From assembly GCA_003667245.1 (NCBI GenBank), contig RCNN01000093.1:1-64000 (forward strand): a stretch of DNA of 64,000 nt, written 5' to 3'. Of the stretch, positions 12,403-24,293 are shown one piece after another. The notes beneath the pieces are model-generated. The model worked only from the letters and a program-made list of their open reading frames with translations. It made no database searches and was not told where the DNA came from. Source of the DNA: Heterostelium multicystogenum. Its lineage: Eukaryota; Evosea; Eumycetozoa; Acytosteliales; Acytosteliaceae. Position 1 is the stretch's first letter, and each line of letters starts with the position of its first letter. The translations under genes were made by a program, and so were the position numbers.

Positions 12403-12535
12403 GTTTATCTGGTGAAAAAAAAAAATAGAATAAGCTCAAGAAGAAGCAGCAAATCAGAGCAAAAATTCTTGTAAATTGAATGTTTCAAAAGCATTTTGAT
12501 CATAAATTAGTACAAATAAAATACTACAAATTGAT

Positions 12536-15412
12536 TTATTGATGTGATTGTAACCATTGCTTGATGTCATTGTCAATGTCAGCAGCCCAACGGTTGTTGT
12601 CATTAACTGATTCAAGATCTTGTTTGATGGAACGCTCTGCAATTGGGATTGGGTGTTGCTCAAAGAATTGTTGTACAACCTTGAGTTTCTCTGGGGTGAG
12701 GGTGGCAGTCATGGTTGAGCTGATCATACGATGGAAAAGACCAGACTCCTTGAATTTCTCATTGATAGCGTCAAAGTTGGCAACGAAATACTTCCATGAT
12801 TGATCACGGTTCTTGTGGATGATGTTGAACCAGACGATGAAAGTATCTTGTGAACGAACATCGGATGAGAGTGAGAAGTCTAAGGCCTTGGCAACGAGCG
12901 ACTCAACTGAGGAGAGACCGATGACTTGGAGGACAGCTTGACGCTCAGAGTTGTCCTTGGATGCCTTGTAGAATTCGACCAATTGGTTGAATTCGGCTTC
13001 ACCACCGTTGGCAATAAAGGAAGCGAAGACAACGGAACGGACATCACTTGGAATGGTTTGTCCAGATTTGAGAAGTGCGAAACGTTTACGTGATTCAGCA
13101 ACAATATCCTCTTGTCCGAGGACACCAAGACGAACATTGACCTTCTCACGCAACAATACATTTCCTGGGGATTCTCCTGGAATTGGATCGAATCCAAGCT
13201 TCTTGGAGACTGGGGTGAGGAGTTTGACGACAAAGCGGTTCAAGTCGGCAGGGTATGGACGACTTTCAACAAGTTGACCGAGACGGGTTAGAGAGTCAAT
13301 GATGTAAGACCAAATAGTGAACTCAACCTCAGCGGTGGAAGCAGAGGCCAAATCCAAGAATGATGTGATTGGGAGTTGTCCAGCCTTTGATAGTGAGAGC
13401 GAGTCACTCAAGAGACCCAAACGATCAACTGCTGGCAATTGTAATGATTGAATTTGTGGGAGCAATGACTTAATGATTGATTCATCGTAGGCAATACGAT
13501 AGTAACCAGATTGACCATAGTTTGGCTTCATCCAACCATTGGCATTGTAGTTTGGAATTGTAACAAGCTTGGTCTTTTCATCCAAAATCAAATCATGTGA
13601 ACCACTTTCAGTTTGTACCTTGATATAACAGTTCCAGAGTGGATCAACAGCACCTTCCTTGTGTGAGAATCTGAATTGCTTTTGTGAAAGTTCAAATTGT
13701 CCAGGGGTTGAAGCTAGTAAAGGAAAGTTAATTAATTGATGATTACTTATGAAAAGTTGTTTTATATACTTACTTTTTTTGAATGTAATAACTGGGTAAC
13801 CAGAGTATTTGGTGTATGAGTCGATGAATTGCTTGACATTGGATTTGGCAATGTGTCCAATAGAATCCCACAAGTCCTCAGTGTTGGTGTTTTGATATGA
13901 GAACTTGGTAAGGTAATGAGTAAGTCCCAAACGGAAGTTTTCACCATAACGTGAAGCTAACATCATGATTACGCAAGCACCTTTGTTGTAGGAGATGGCA
14001 TCAAAGATTTCATTGATTTGAGATGAACTGTAGACTGGAACTTCAATTGGATGAGAGTTTTCCATGGCATCCAAACCAAGAGCACCATTACGGTAAACAT
14101 TGGCAAAGTCTAACCAAACTCCCCACTCTGGGAAGAGGTGGCTAGTAACAAGATCACCCATATAGGTAGCAAAACCTAAATGAATTTATATTAGTTTGTT
14201 GTAAGGTTTGGAGACTTTTATCTTTTTGAATAAATTAACATTACCTTCATTAAGCCATAATTGGGACCACCATTCCATTGTAACTAAGTTACCGAACCAT
14301 TGATGGGCCAATTCATGTCCAATGACTGAAGCAATTGATTTCTTGGTACGAAGGGCGGTAGCTGGTGATGTAAGCAAAATAGTTTCACGATAGGTGATCA
14401 AACCCCAGTTTTCCATAGCACCAAAGCTGAAATCTGGAATAGCAATATGGTCACATTTGTCCATTGGGAATGGAATTTGGAAGTAGTCACAGAAAAAGTC
14501 GAGTGCACGAACGGCAACATCGAGTGCGAAATCTCCAGTGTCAGCTTTTCCGATAACTTGGTAGATACGGGTACGAACACCACCCTTGGTGACACCCTCA
14601 ACGTAGGAGAGCTCACCGACAACGAAGGCAACCAAGTAGGTACTCATGATTGGAGTAGAAGCAAAGCTGACAGTCTTGGTGCCGTTTCCATTGTCGACGG
14701 TGGAGATGTCACGACCGTTGGAAAGAGCAGTTAAGTGGTTTGGAACTGTGATCTTGATGTCAAAGACAGACTTGAGGCTTGGCTCATCGAAGCATGGGAA
14801 TGCACGACGGGCGTCGGTGGCCTCGAATTGAGTGGTACCGATGTAACGGTCCTCACCGTTGACGACATACTTTGAACGGTAGAATCCCTTGAGCTTGTCA
14901 TTGAGGATACCAGAGTAGGTGATCTTCAAAGTTGGGGTGGTATCCTTGGCCAAAGCATTTGGGAAAGTGAGGATGGCGACCTCGTCGTGGGTGTCGTAGG
15001 CGATGTTGGTGGCGACCTGACCGTCGACCTCGGCACGCTTGATGTCAATGTCCAAGGAGTGGATGACGATGACGTTGGTCTGCTCGACGACACGCAACTT
15101 GATGTCGACCTGACCGTCGAAGACAAAGTTCTTGACGTCTGGGGTCAAGTGGAGGAGGTAGTGGGAGGGGACGACCTTGGAAGGCAAGATGAGACGGTCA
15201 CCGTTCTTTCCCTCGACCAAGAAGTTAGTGTGGATTTTTGAGCACATCTTTGTGTATCGATTGATTCCGGTAGTGCAGTAGTCAGCTAGCTTGCTCTCTG
15301 TGTACTGGTCGTAGTGTTGTTTGAATTTAGGTATGTAAAAGTTGAGTAGTATTGAGATAATCAACACAAACAATATAAACTTAAAAGAGAAGATGCCTGT
15401 GCTGCAACTCAT
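12536..15412 (-). CDS. psaA: M1 zinc aminopeptidase (puromycin-sensitive type)
   Basis: Metallo-aminopeptidase that trims N-terminal residues from peptides. All hallmarks are present: the substrate-anchoring GAMENWG (about 14412-14432), the zinc motif HELAHQWFGN with the downstream glutamate in LWLNEG (about 14245-14320), and a long ERAP1-like C-terminal domain ending at 12536. There are three exons. Intron 1 (14176-14244) splits the Gly codon of NEG-FATYMGDL exactly. Intron 2 (about 13712-13772) has a GTAAGT donor. The coding frame is intact across all exons, about 920 residues. Compared with cytosolic relatives there is an extra N-terminus, MSCSTGIFSFKFILFVLIIS, that predicts a signal anchor. 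A second Met (MCSKIHTNF, about 15250) lies where the cytosolic family would start. Confidence 0.93.
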
Positions 15413-16598
15413 TTTTAAACACCCAACTTAATTTTTGGTGAATTTCACATTGTCATTTTTAATCATTTAATTTAATTTATTATTAATATTTTACAACAGG
15501 GGGTGAATTTAAATTTGACTTTATTAAAGCATTATTCAACAGTGGAATTTCCTTCATTTGTTTTACAACGTATTAAAATATTAATATAATAATATATATA
15601 ATAAATAAGTTGTTTTTACAATAGTTTTTTTACACATTATATTTTATATTAGTTTTCTTAGATGCTTTTAGTAATGTTAACCTGTGACATCCTTAATTTA
15701 TTAAAGGCGGTGGTGGTTTGCTGATGATGAAAACTACTTATTAAGTTTTTGTTTGAATGTTTGTATTGATACATCAAGTCTGACTTAAAAAGGAAAAGCT
15801 CCGTTTTAATCATTCAATCAATCATGAGTCATGTTATTTAGGAAATTTAAACTTAATTTCTCAATTCTTGGTTGTACATTTTTTATCATCATTTCAAGAA
15901 AAAGCTCAAGTTATAATCATTTTGTCAAATTGTCAATTAATTTAATAATATAATACCTTATTTGAACAGTGATGATGATTTTGGGAAGTCAGAGTCTTCC
16001 AAATTTCAAAAAAACAACTAGCAAAGATGTCACCTTGTTGGGTAGTTTCCAGATAACCTGGGTTTTTTTATTTTTTTTAATTGAATTATGGGGTCGCACA
16101 ACAACCTATATATGAAGTCAGTAAGATTGTGTTTCGATCACATCTTCTAATAAATATTTCCCACACACATAAAACAATTTATATAAATAAAAACATAAAC
16201 TAAAACACAACACAACAACACAATACATCTAAGATCAATAAACGTTCGTTCTTTTAAACAGATAAATTCATTCATTTCACATTTATTGTTGATAATAGTA
16301 ATAAAATAATAATAATATTAATAATAATATAGTATTATATAAAGTTCATTAAATATATTATAGATATATAAATAATAATAATTTAACCATCTTTATAAAA
16401 ATAATAGACGCTAGCATCACAATACCTATACATTAGACTAATTTATTTAATTGGGTTTAAACCAAATATACATATAATTTCTAAAGCATATAAATACATT
16501 ATATATCGAGATATCTATCTATTTTTTTACCTAAAACCTTAAAGTTTGATACGATTTAAAATTTGGTTTAAAGAAATATATAATTAAATTTATAATAA
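15413..16598. other. Intergenic between divergent genes
   Basis: About 1.2 kb of AT-rich DNA between divergently transcribed genes, so it probably contains both promoters. The 16280-16400 part is nearly pure AT with AAT microsatellites. No coding or RNA gene was recognised. Confidence 0.6.
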
Positions 16599-17596
16599 AT
16601 GAATATTACAACTAGCACATTAGAGTTGCTTGGAATTCATGATTCATCAATGCTGAAATACATAAATTTCAATTATCTTTTGCATAGTATCATTTGTTCC
16701 AGCATATTTTTTGCAACCGATAGTTGCTCCAGAGAAATAGCCAAGCTTTTTGGCGTGGAGAAACACTACGATAAGTTGAATGAAAAGGCAAAGATCGAAT
16801 GGAATCAAAGAACCGTTTCAATGCTACACGCAATTATAGTTTTACCTTTGTCAATGAAAATCATGTTTGACTACCATGGTGTATGTATAAATAAGTCTTT
16901 GACATAATTTATTTAATTGGATAGGTTCACCCTGACCAATTTATTATTTGGAAATAACATAACATATACTAATATAAGTAATTTCCATCTTTTTTAATGA
17001 TTATAATATTATAGCAAGATTTAATTTATTACTACAATGACCTTATTTATTATACTTTGGTAATTGCAGGTGGATATTTCATATGGGACATGAAGGTCAG
17101 TTTTTCAAGACCAGACATTGTCGGTATTCCAATGTGTATTCATGCATGCATCGGATTCATTGGCACACAATATGTCAATGCCTTGCATGCACCAAATGTT
17201 TTTGCAGCTTTCACCGCTACACTATTATTCTATGAAGTCAGCACCATTCCTTTGAACTTCAAAGGATTCATTCAGGTCGTCAATCCAAAATCACCATACT
17301 ACGAGAAAAGTCTTCTTGTATTCGCCATTTCATTCTTGTTGTCAAGATGTGTTTGGGGAGTCTATGTATCAATGGTATTCCTCCACAATCTATATTTCCA
17401 CTACACCGAAATTCCAGTAGATAAAATCATTGTTTTGGTTGGTTCTGCCTTTCTATCTCTTTGCTTAAATCTCAACTGGGGCTACCTTCTAGTCAGAAAG
17501 ATGAAGCAAAAGCTTTTCCCAAGTACAAAGAAACAACAGAATATTTCAAGTACTGACAAACAACAGACTTCAATTAAAATAGAGAAAGTAAACTAA
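16599..17596 (+). CDS. TLC-domain membrane protein (TLCD4/TMEM56-like)
   Basis: Polytopic membrane protein of the TRAM-LAG1-CLN8 (TLC) superfamily. Exon 1 (16599-16880) carries the typical WNQRTVSMLHAIIV helix with the conserved Arg and His. The intron at 16881-17014 has a GTATGT donor. Exon 2 starts QDLIYYYNDLIYYTLVIAGG and continues through several hydrophobic helices, including the conserved HACIGF and FYEVSTIPLNF segments. The tail is basic and Gln/Lys-rich (KKQQNISSTDKQQ), as expected for a cytosolic C-terminus. Related proteins in the family act in lipid synthesis or membrane lipid composition, but the substrate here is unknown. The ceramide-synthase Lag1 motif is not seen, which favours the TLCD/TMEM56 branch. 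Confidence 0.82.
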
Positions 17597-17769
17597 AGTA
17601 AAGATACCTAATATCACATTAATACTTAATACTTAATTGCATATATATAAATATAGTATATAGGTTTAAATCTTTGTAAATACTGTAATATCTATCATAT
17701 AATAAAGAAACATCTATCTCTTTCTTTTTCTTTTTTTTCTTGTAAATGTACTTTATCTAAGCTATCTAG

Positions 17770-19146
17770 CTAGCTATAGGTATCACTTGAGTTTATTGTT
17801 GAAAGTGTCCAATATTCGTTGTTGTGCAAGATGATTGAGTAGTCGTTGTCACCATTGATGTCGTAGCTGTGCTCATTTAAATTCCAGCTTACTGGCGAAT
17901 CTGTGAAGCCATGGACGTAAACATTGATCCATTGGATCTGGTCGCTTGATGTCTTTAGTAGTTTTCTTGATGCCACAAGCATACGGTGTATGGTGGCAGG
18001 ATCGACAAAGCCAGTGACAGATCCAACAAAACACTCACCAACTCTCACTGAATCATCGCCAGCCGCAATGCTGTTGGTAGCATGGTCGGCACTTACGCCA
18101 CACAGAATCATTCCAATATCCTCGCTCCAACTATTGATAAAATCAGCCTGGCTCAGCTTGTCCAACGTATCAAATGCCGCTGGAATCACAGGTATATTAT
18201 ATCTATCTACAGTCGTTCTACGCTTGTTCTCAATGATTTGAATATTTGTTGTACCGTCAGGGAATTGAATCTCTCTGAGTTTATTATCACCTTTTGTAAT
18301 ATGGTATTGCCAAGCTAGTTAGAACTTGTACTTGATGATGGTGTCTCGATGACGAGCTAAGCAGTAGGTGGTACTTACTATTTAATGAATAACATATTAA
18401 TCTGACAGTCGACAGACGATCCTTGAAACACCATTGGATACGTTTATAAATTGCACTCTCCGGTAGGAAATCTTTAGATTTACAATCCAATTCGATGATA
18501 TATCTTGCTTCTGAGTTGAGTTTAGTTGGTTTGCCACTCAGTCCTAGCTGCTGGTATGTTTCTTTGTCTACATTCAAAATGATCTTTCCATTCGGCAGGA
18601 ATGCCACTACATTTCCATCATCGATTCGATTCAGCTGTGACAATGCATAGAATCCACCTATCAATCAAAGCGTTATAATAGCAATGGTTAATATCAACGT
18701 GATTACATTAAGTCGATGGGTTGAAAATGTATGCATACATACCAGGCTTGATATATGTATTTAAAAAACGATTGTGATATCAATAGATCCAGAGTTGTAT
18801 CTATACAGTAGTAGCTATTGAATGGTGTCGATGGTGTGACAATTCTCTCTCCAAATATACTCGATAGTTCTGCTTCTATCTGTAGTTTAATCGATGATTG
18901 TGATGATAGTGTTGCCTTTGCTTTACTGTTGCTACTATTACTACTATTGTTGTTTTTAAAAGCAACAATGATATTTAATGTTTGATTTAGCCAATGTGTA
19001 TCTATATAGGTCTTCAAATGATCAATCATATTAAAGTCCGATTCATTTGTGAATTTAGATCGACGCACCAGTATCTTTCCCCACGACTTTTCATCTGACC
19101 TGCTGATACTACTGCTACCAGTAGTAAACTTAAATCTAGCACTCAT
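17770..19146 (-). CDS. rpp40: RNase P / RNase MRP subunit Rpp40
   Basis: Protein subunit of the nuclear ribonucleoproteins that process tRNA and rRNA precursors. Three exons are visible. Exon 1 starts at 19146 (MSARFKFTTGSS). Intron 1 (18658-18742) leads into GGFYALSQLNRIDDGNVVAF and LPNGKIILNVDKETYQQLGL, both strongly matching human Rpp40. Intron 2 (18315-18378) leads into WQYHITKGDN. The C-terminus contains VHGFTDSPVSWNLNEHSYD and HNNEYW, the most conserved part of the family. One slip near the TTTTTT run at about 18765 must be corrected to read RFLNTYIKPGG before intron 1. An Asn/Ser-rich insert (about 18925-18965) is a typical dictyostelid addition. Confidence 0.87.
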
Positions 19147-20524
19147 ATTAATAAAGTTATAGCCAAAGTTGCAAACTAACTGACTGACTAGCTAATGATC
19201 AAGTAGTTTGACCAATCTTTTCAGTTTGTTAGAATAAAGTATCGAAGCTTTGAGATGTACAAGGTTCAAAAAAATAAAAATTGTAAATCAGTCATGCATT
19301 TAACTATTTAGGTTAATGATAAGCACAAAACGAATAAGTATTAGAACTATGACCACAGGGTGTGTATCACACTTTACACAAAGATATAAATATGATTGTT
19401 AACTTCATTGTTGGCATACTTTGAGCTGGTCGTAGGTTAACCTAAATCAGACTTTGAATTCCCAGGAAGTTAATGGATTGTACCAAAGGAGCACTATTCC
19501 ATAAGTACTTATTTAGTAAAAAATGTTTGTGGGAACTGAACAATAATGATTGTTTTTTGCCCATTACTATTAAGATATCTTAATGGGAGACTGAACATTT
19601 TTATTTTGTTTTGCACAAGCAAAAAATCATTGTGTGTATGTATGTGTTGTGTGGTTAAAGATGAATGAATGTCATTTCTTAATCTTTTTTTTAACCAACA
19701 TGACACATTGTGCCACAGATGAGTATGACCACATTTTGATATGATTTCAACTTTTTAGGTTTAATTTTATTGGGTGAAATTGATAAAGATTTAATGTTGT
19801 TTAAAATTGAAACACACAGATATGAAATTCTAAAAGGGAACTTACTTACTATTATTATGATACTGGAAATGTGGTTAGTTTGCTTTGATGTAGAGTAGTT
19901 TAACCAAAAGATGATGTTGGTGTTGCTGTTATTAAATTAAAATTCAGATTGATTGATTGATTCCATTTTTATATCTTCTAAAATAAAGCATCATACCAAC
20001 TACTCTTAACACACTACCATATGGGATGAAACCAATATTACATGGCCATGTAACAATGGATGAGATACTTACTCTTTTGTTAGATACCCCCCATTCACAG
20101 CTACTACCAGTACCAATAGATACAGTGTGATAGATGAGATGCCTGATATTGATATTAACTCATCACTTAATTATTTCACAATTAAAATAAAAATAAATTA
20201 GAAAGAAAATAAAAGAAAAGAAAAGAATAGAATAGAACAGAATAAATAGTGATTGATATTTCCAAAATTAACATTAGCACTTTACTTGCACTTGATTGCA
20301 TTTAATTTAATATTAATTTCCAATTTCCTTTTTTTAATTCAATTCCATCCATTTCACACTACCTACACTTACTAGCAATATAAATATATCTTAAAATATA
20401 TAAATAACATTGGAATATAGATATATAATATATTAAATCATAATACAGATAATTATAATATAATATCTATTCAAATATCTAAAAAAGTTTATCTGATTGA
20501 ATAATAATAGCTATATAAAAAATT
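19147..20524. other. Intergenic between divergent genes
   Basis: About 1.4 kb separating rpp40 (-) from the hemocyanin-like gene (+). A purine-rich AAGAAAAT/GAATA tract lies near 20200-20250, and the sequence becomes very AT-rich toward 20520, as in dictyostelid promoters. No gene was recognised. Confidence 0.55.
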
Positions 20525-22570
20525 ATGGATGTTTCACAAATTAATCATGTTGTGAGTGAGACTGCTAAACACTACTCACGTAGAATGTCAGTGACAGACT
20601 TGAATCTAATTTCTGGTTCGCTGTCCAGTCAGACTGATGAGCAAATATTGGCATCGGGAGTCTTTAAGAGATTCTTTGCTTTGCCAATTCCAGCTGATCC
20701 AAAGGTCCGCCATTTCTCCCTCTTTGTAGATCAGGACTTGGAAACTTCAGATCGTCTCATCAAGCAAATGTATAAATTGACTAGCCTCAAGGACCTTTTG
20801 AAACTCTCCATTGAGAAGATTAGTTTGTCCACAAACCATCCACTCATGGTAAAATACTCACTTGCCGTTGCAATCAACCACTCCCCACACTTCCAGGTCC
20901 TCAAATCACAAGTCCCACAGGCTTTGGTTATTGCTCCAAATCATGTCTTTGTCGACAAGAACATTCCAAAGCGTTGGCGTAACCCAGATGCATTGTTAAA
21001 GTGGTGGCGTGAAGATCCAATGCTCAACTCTCATCACTGGAATTGGCACTCTGCATACCCATCATTTGGTGTTTCCTTGGATGGAGTTACCCCACCAAAG
21101 TTAAAGGATCGTCAAGGTGAGCTATTTGTCTTTATGCATCGTCAAATGGTTGCTCGTTATGACTGTGAGAGAACTGCACTCGGTTTACAACCAATAGATG
21201 CATTTGGAGCCAACTCTTACCGTGAATCTCTTGGAGACGCATTTGATCCATTGATTTCTATGTTTGTACCACGTCCAGCCGACTCCAAGATGAGAGACAA
21301 TGTCTCCTGTACACCACCATTTGACTCCATTTCAATTGTAGATTTAGAAATGTGGCGTGATCGTCTCTTTGAAGCAATCCAGAACAGATCCTTCAAGAAG
21401 TCAGTCACACAACCCGATGGATCTGTCACCACCACTGAGATTCCAATGACTATTGCCGACCTTGGATCTTCCCTCGAGGCTACTATGGGAAGTCCCAACA
21501 AATCCTATTATGGAAACTTAAACAAACAGGCTCACAATTTGATGTCACGTGTATTTGACCCACAAGGAGAGGAACAAACCTCAATTGGTATTATGGGAGA
21601 TATTATTGGTGCCTTCCGTGACCCAATGTTCTGGAGATGGCATAAACACTTGGACGAGTTTTTCCATCGTTTCGAACTCACTCTTCAGCCATACAACATT
21701 GTTGACTATGCTCCATCCAACTTTAGAGTTTCAAATGCTATCGTTCGTTCCAGCTATACTTCTACACCATACGTTAACAATGAAACTGGTTTGGTCGATG
21801 TCCAATTAAGAACACCTACCTCCCCTCTACAAGAGAACCACTTGGTTACCTACATGAAAACTCAAATCATCGCCATCAAGGCAGATGGATCAGTCATCAA
21901 TGCTCCAACCACTGGACCCTCTGCAGACATTCTCAACTCCTACGAGACCAACCGTCTCTACTATGTTCCATTTAACTATGAAATTTCAGTAGTAAATGAA
22001 GACTCAAAGTTCAAGAAAGTTGTAGTTCGTATTTACATTGTAGCAGAGGACGATTATGGAGACCGTCGTAAATGGATTTCACTTGACCAATTCTACACCT
22101 CCTTACCCGAAGGTCAAAGAGAGTACACCATTACTAGATCATCGAGTGAGTCCACAATCTTGCAACAAGCAGCCACCGAAGAATGGCCAGGAAACTGGGA
22201 ATGCCTTCAAAATATACCACCACCATCCACCGAGACCTATTGCAAGTGCGGTTTGCCACGTAATCTCTTGTTGCCACGTGGTACCAAGGAGGGAATGCCA
22301 TTTAAGCTTGCTGTCATTGTAACCGACGCCAAGTTTGACACTATTGTATATGGTGATGGACAATCTTCATGCTGTGACGGTAACATCTACTGCGGTACCT
22401 ACAACAAGCCATATCCTTTCAAGATGGACATGGGATTCCCATTCAACAGAGCCATCAGAACACAAGCCGACTCCATTGAAGAGAAAATGGATGTATATCT
22501 TACTGCAACCAACGTTTTCAAGGGTGACATCATCATCAAATGGGAAACACCAAAGATTCAAGCTGCCTAA
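20525..22570 (+). CDS. Hemocyanin / prophenoloxidase-family protein
   Basis: Intronless intact 681-residue protein of the arthropod-type type-3 copper family. The helical N-domain (residues 1-170) leads into the CuA site, with HHWNWHSAYP (about residues 178-187) and FMHRQMVARYDCER (about 203-216). The CuB region has YGNLNKQAHNL (about 328-338) and FRDPMFWRWHKHLDEFF (about 363-379). The Ig-like C-domain has CKCGLPRNLLLPRGTKEGMP and the CCDGNIYCG and MGFPFNR motifs typical of the family. CuA keeps its three His ligands. In CuB the first expected His, in the LHNxxH pattern, is Asn (LNKQAH), so copper or oxygen chemistry may be altered. No signal peptide is seen. Members act as phenoloxidases, oxygen carriers or storage proteins; the role here is unknown. 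Confidence 0.9.
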   Translation: MDVSQINHVVSETAKHYSRRMSVTDLNLISGSLSSQTDEQILASGVFKRFFALPIPADPKVRHFSLFVDQDLETSDRLIKQMYKLTSLKDLLKLSIEKISLSTNHPLMVKYSLAVAINHSPHFQVLKSQVPQALVIAPNHVFVDKNIPKRWRNPDALLKWWREDPMLNSHHWNWHSAYPSFGVSLDGVTPPKLKDRQGELFVFMHRQMVARYDCERTALGLQPIDAFGANSYRESLGDAFDPLISMFVPRPADSKMRDNVSCTPPFDSISIVDLEMWRDRLFEAIQNRSFKKSVTQPDGSVTTTEIPMTIADLGSSLEATMGSPNKSYYGNLNKQAHNLMSRVFDPQGEEQTSIGIMGDIIGAFRDPMFWRWHKHLDEFFHRFELTLQPYNIVDYAPSNFRVSNAIVRSSYTSTPYVNNETGLVDVQLRTPTSPLQENHLVTYMKTQIIAIKADGSVINAPTTGPSADILNSYETNRLYYVPFNYEISVVNEDSKFKKVVVRIYIVAEDDYGDRRKWISLDQFYTSLPEGQREYTITRSSSESTILQQAATEEWPGNWECLQNIPPPSTETYCKCGLPRNLLLPRGTKEGMPFKLAVIVTDAKFDTIVYGDGQSSCCDGNIYCGTYNKPYPFKMDMGFPFNRAIRTQADSIEEKMDVYLTATNVFKGDIIIKWETPKIQAA

Positions 22571-22736
22571 AGAAAGATTTACCATTGCATTTGCATTTCC
22601 AGAGGCTTATACCCATGTATATCTACCATTTATTTAAATAAAATTAACATCTTAATACATTCTTTTAGTTATCATTACCTAATATGAACTTCATAGCAGA
22701 AAGAACTAACAGACACAGACTGCATTTAGTAAGGAA

Positions 22737-24041
22737 TTATTGCTGCTCATTGTCGATCAATAGCCATTCTAAAGATGACCTATTTCTTTGATTGGGAAGA
22801 AACAACAAAGATTGGTTTTCCATCAATCGAACAGAAGTGCTGATTTTAGGCTCCATTTCATTATCTACGAGCTCTACCTCTGAAACTAATTCAAATATTC
22901 TTCGTATTGACTTGACTTGGGACTTAATCCAAGAGCCAATGGTATCGTCCTTTCCAAAGGGATGCTTATAAATAATTTTTTTAATGAATAGGCGTTCTTT
23001 GATTGACTTCCACAGTCTATTGGTCTATACTCAAAAGATGATATATCCAATTATAGCCCCGAGGTTAGGTACACTCTATTGACTTGGTGTAATAGTATAT
23101 ATCATGAATCATTAAATGGGTTACCGATGGTGGGATATCACTTGTTTTAAGATGGGGACTCTTCAAATGAGTGACCGAGGATGGGATTGATTCCTTTTCA
23201 AATGGACGATAGCTCCAGCCAAATATTAGATGAGTAACTGATGGTGGGATAACACCTGGTTCAAGTGATTGATTATAGCTTGCTCCAAAAGTTAAATGAG
23301 TCACCGAGGGTGGAATAACACCATGACCGATCACTTGATCAAAGCGGAAACCAAATTTCAAATGGGTAACAGATGAGGAATATCACCTGGATTAAGCTCT
23401 TGATCAAACTCTTCTCCAAAAATTAAATGGGTCACCGATGACGGAATGGATCCTGGTTTAAGTGGTGAATTGAAATCAAAACCAAAAGTCAAATGAGTCA
23501 CCGATGATGGAATATCATTTGGCTTAAGATGACGATTGAAAACATCATTAAATGTTAGGTGGGTCACTGATGAAGGAATCGTGCAGTCTGACAGTGGAAT
23601 GTAGGAATTCAATCCAAAAGTCAAATGGGTAACCGATTGTGGAACTACTCCAGGTATCAATGCATGATTTAAAGTATACAGAAAAGTCAAATGGGTAACA
23701 GTGGATGGAATATCGCCTGGTTGAATGATTGTTTGGCACAAGCTAATTCCGAGACTTAGATGCGTAACAGTTGCGGGAATTGATCCAGGTTTTAGTTCTT
23801 TATTGTGGATCAAGTGAGTCACTGCAGGTGATGTATTGTTGAAGCTTTGGAGAGTTGGTGAATCAATCGGTAGCTTAATATGGTATTTGGGTGAGGTTTC
23901 TATATTTCTGTTAGAATAAAGAATGTCTTTGTTGACCATAAGAAAACATAAGACATCTATATCGTCTAGATATGACAGAATCTTCCGTAACACTGTGATT
24001 GGGAGTTTGAATGTCTTTGTTAAACTTTTATATATCTCCAT
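22737..24041 (-). CDS. FNIP-repeat protein with F-box-like start (copy 1)
   Basis: Starts at 24041 with MEIYKSLTKTFKLPITVLRK and an F-box-like helix region (ILSYLDDIDVLCFLMVNKDI). About twelve FNIP repeats of about 22 residues follow, each built on SVTHLTFG, a hydrophobic/aromatic pair and LKPGDIP. The frame slips near 23360 (HLLPI to SVTHLKFGFRF) and again near 23040-23060. The C-terminal part LFIKKIIYKHPFGKDDTIGS ends in a domain with RLMENQSLLFLPNQ and stops at 22737-22739. FNIP proteins are a large dictyostelid family, generally thought to be substrate receptors or scaffolds. No specific target can be inferred. The next minus-strand gene is a close paralogue, indicating tandem duplication. 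Confidence 0.75.
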
Positions 24042-24293
24042 TGTCGATTTATAAAATGAAAAATTTTGTGTAAAAAGATCATTAACTGAGTTCCTTTGAT
24101 TGGCGCCACCTTTTGATTAATTTCAGGTTATAAAATATAACCTTAGGTTTGGTTCTATCATCATTGTATTATTATAGACCAAAAACATCTAGATTTTATT
24201 CTTCCAATACTAATATTTATTTTTATTGAATAAACTAATCTCAAGTTTTCAAATATTTTGAACTACTTTTCATCATTTGAAATAACTGTCCAA

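Noticed and set aside
12561..15241. Plus-strand open frames across 12.5-15.2 kb
   Set aside because: Shadows of the aminopeptidase gene, whose minus-strand frame has all family motifs.
20525..22570. Recent gene transfer from arthropods for the hemocyanin-like gene
   Set aside because: Its base composition resembles neighbouring coding genes and related proteins are known outside arthropods. The sequence alone gives no transfer signal.
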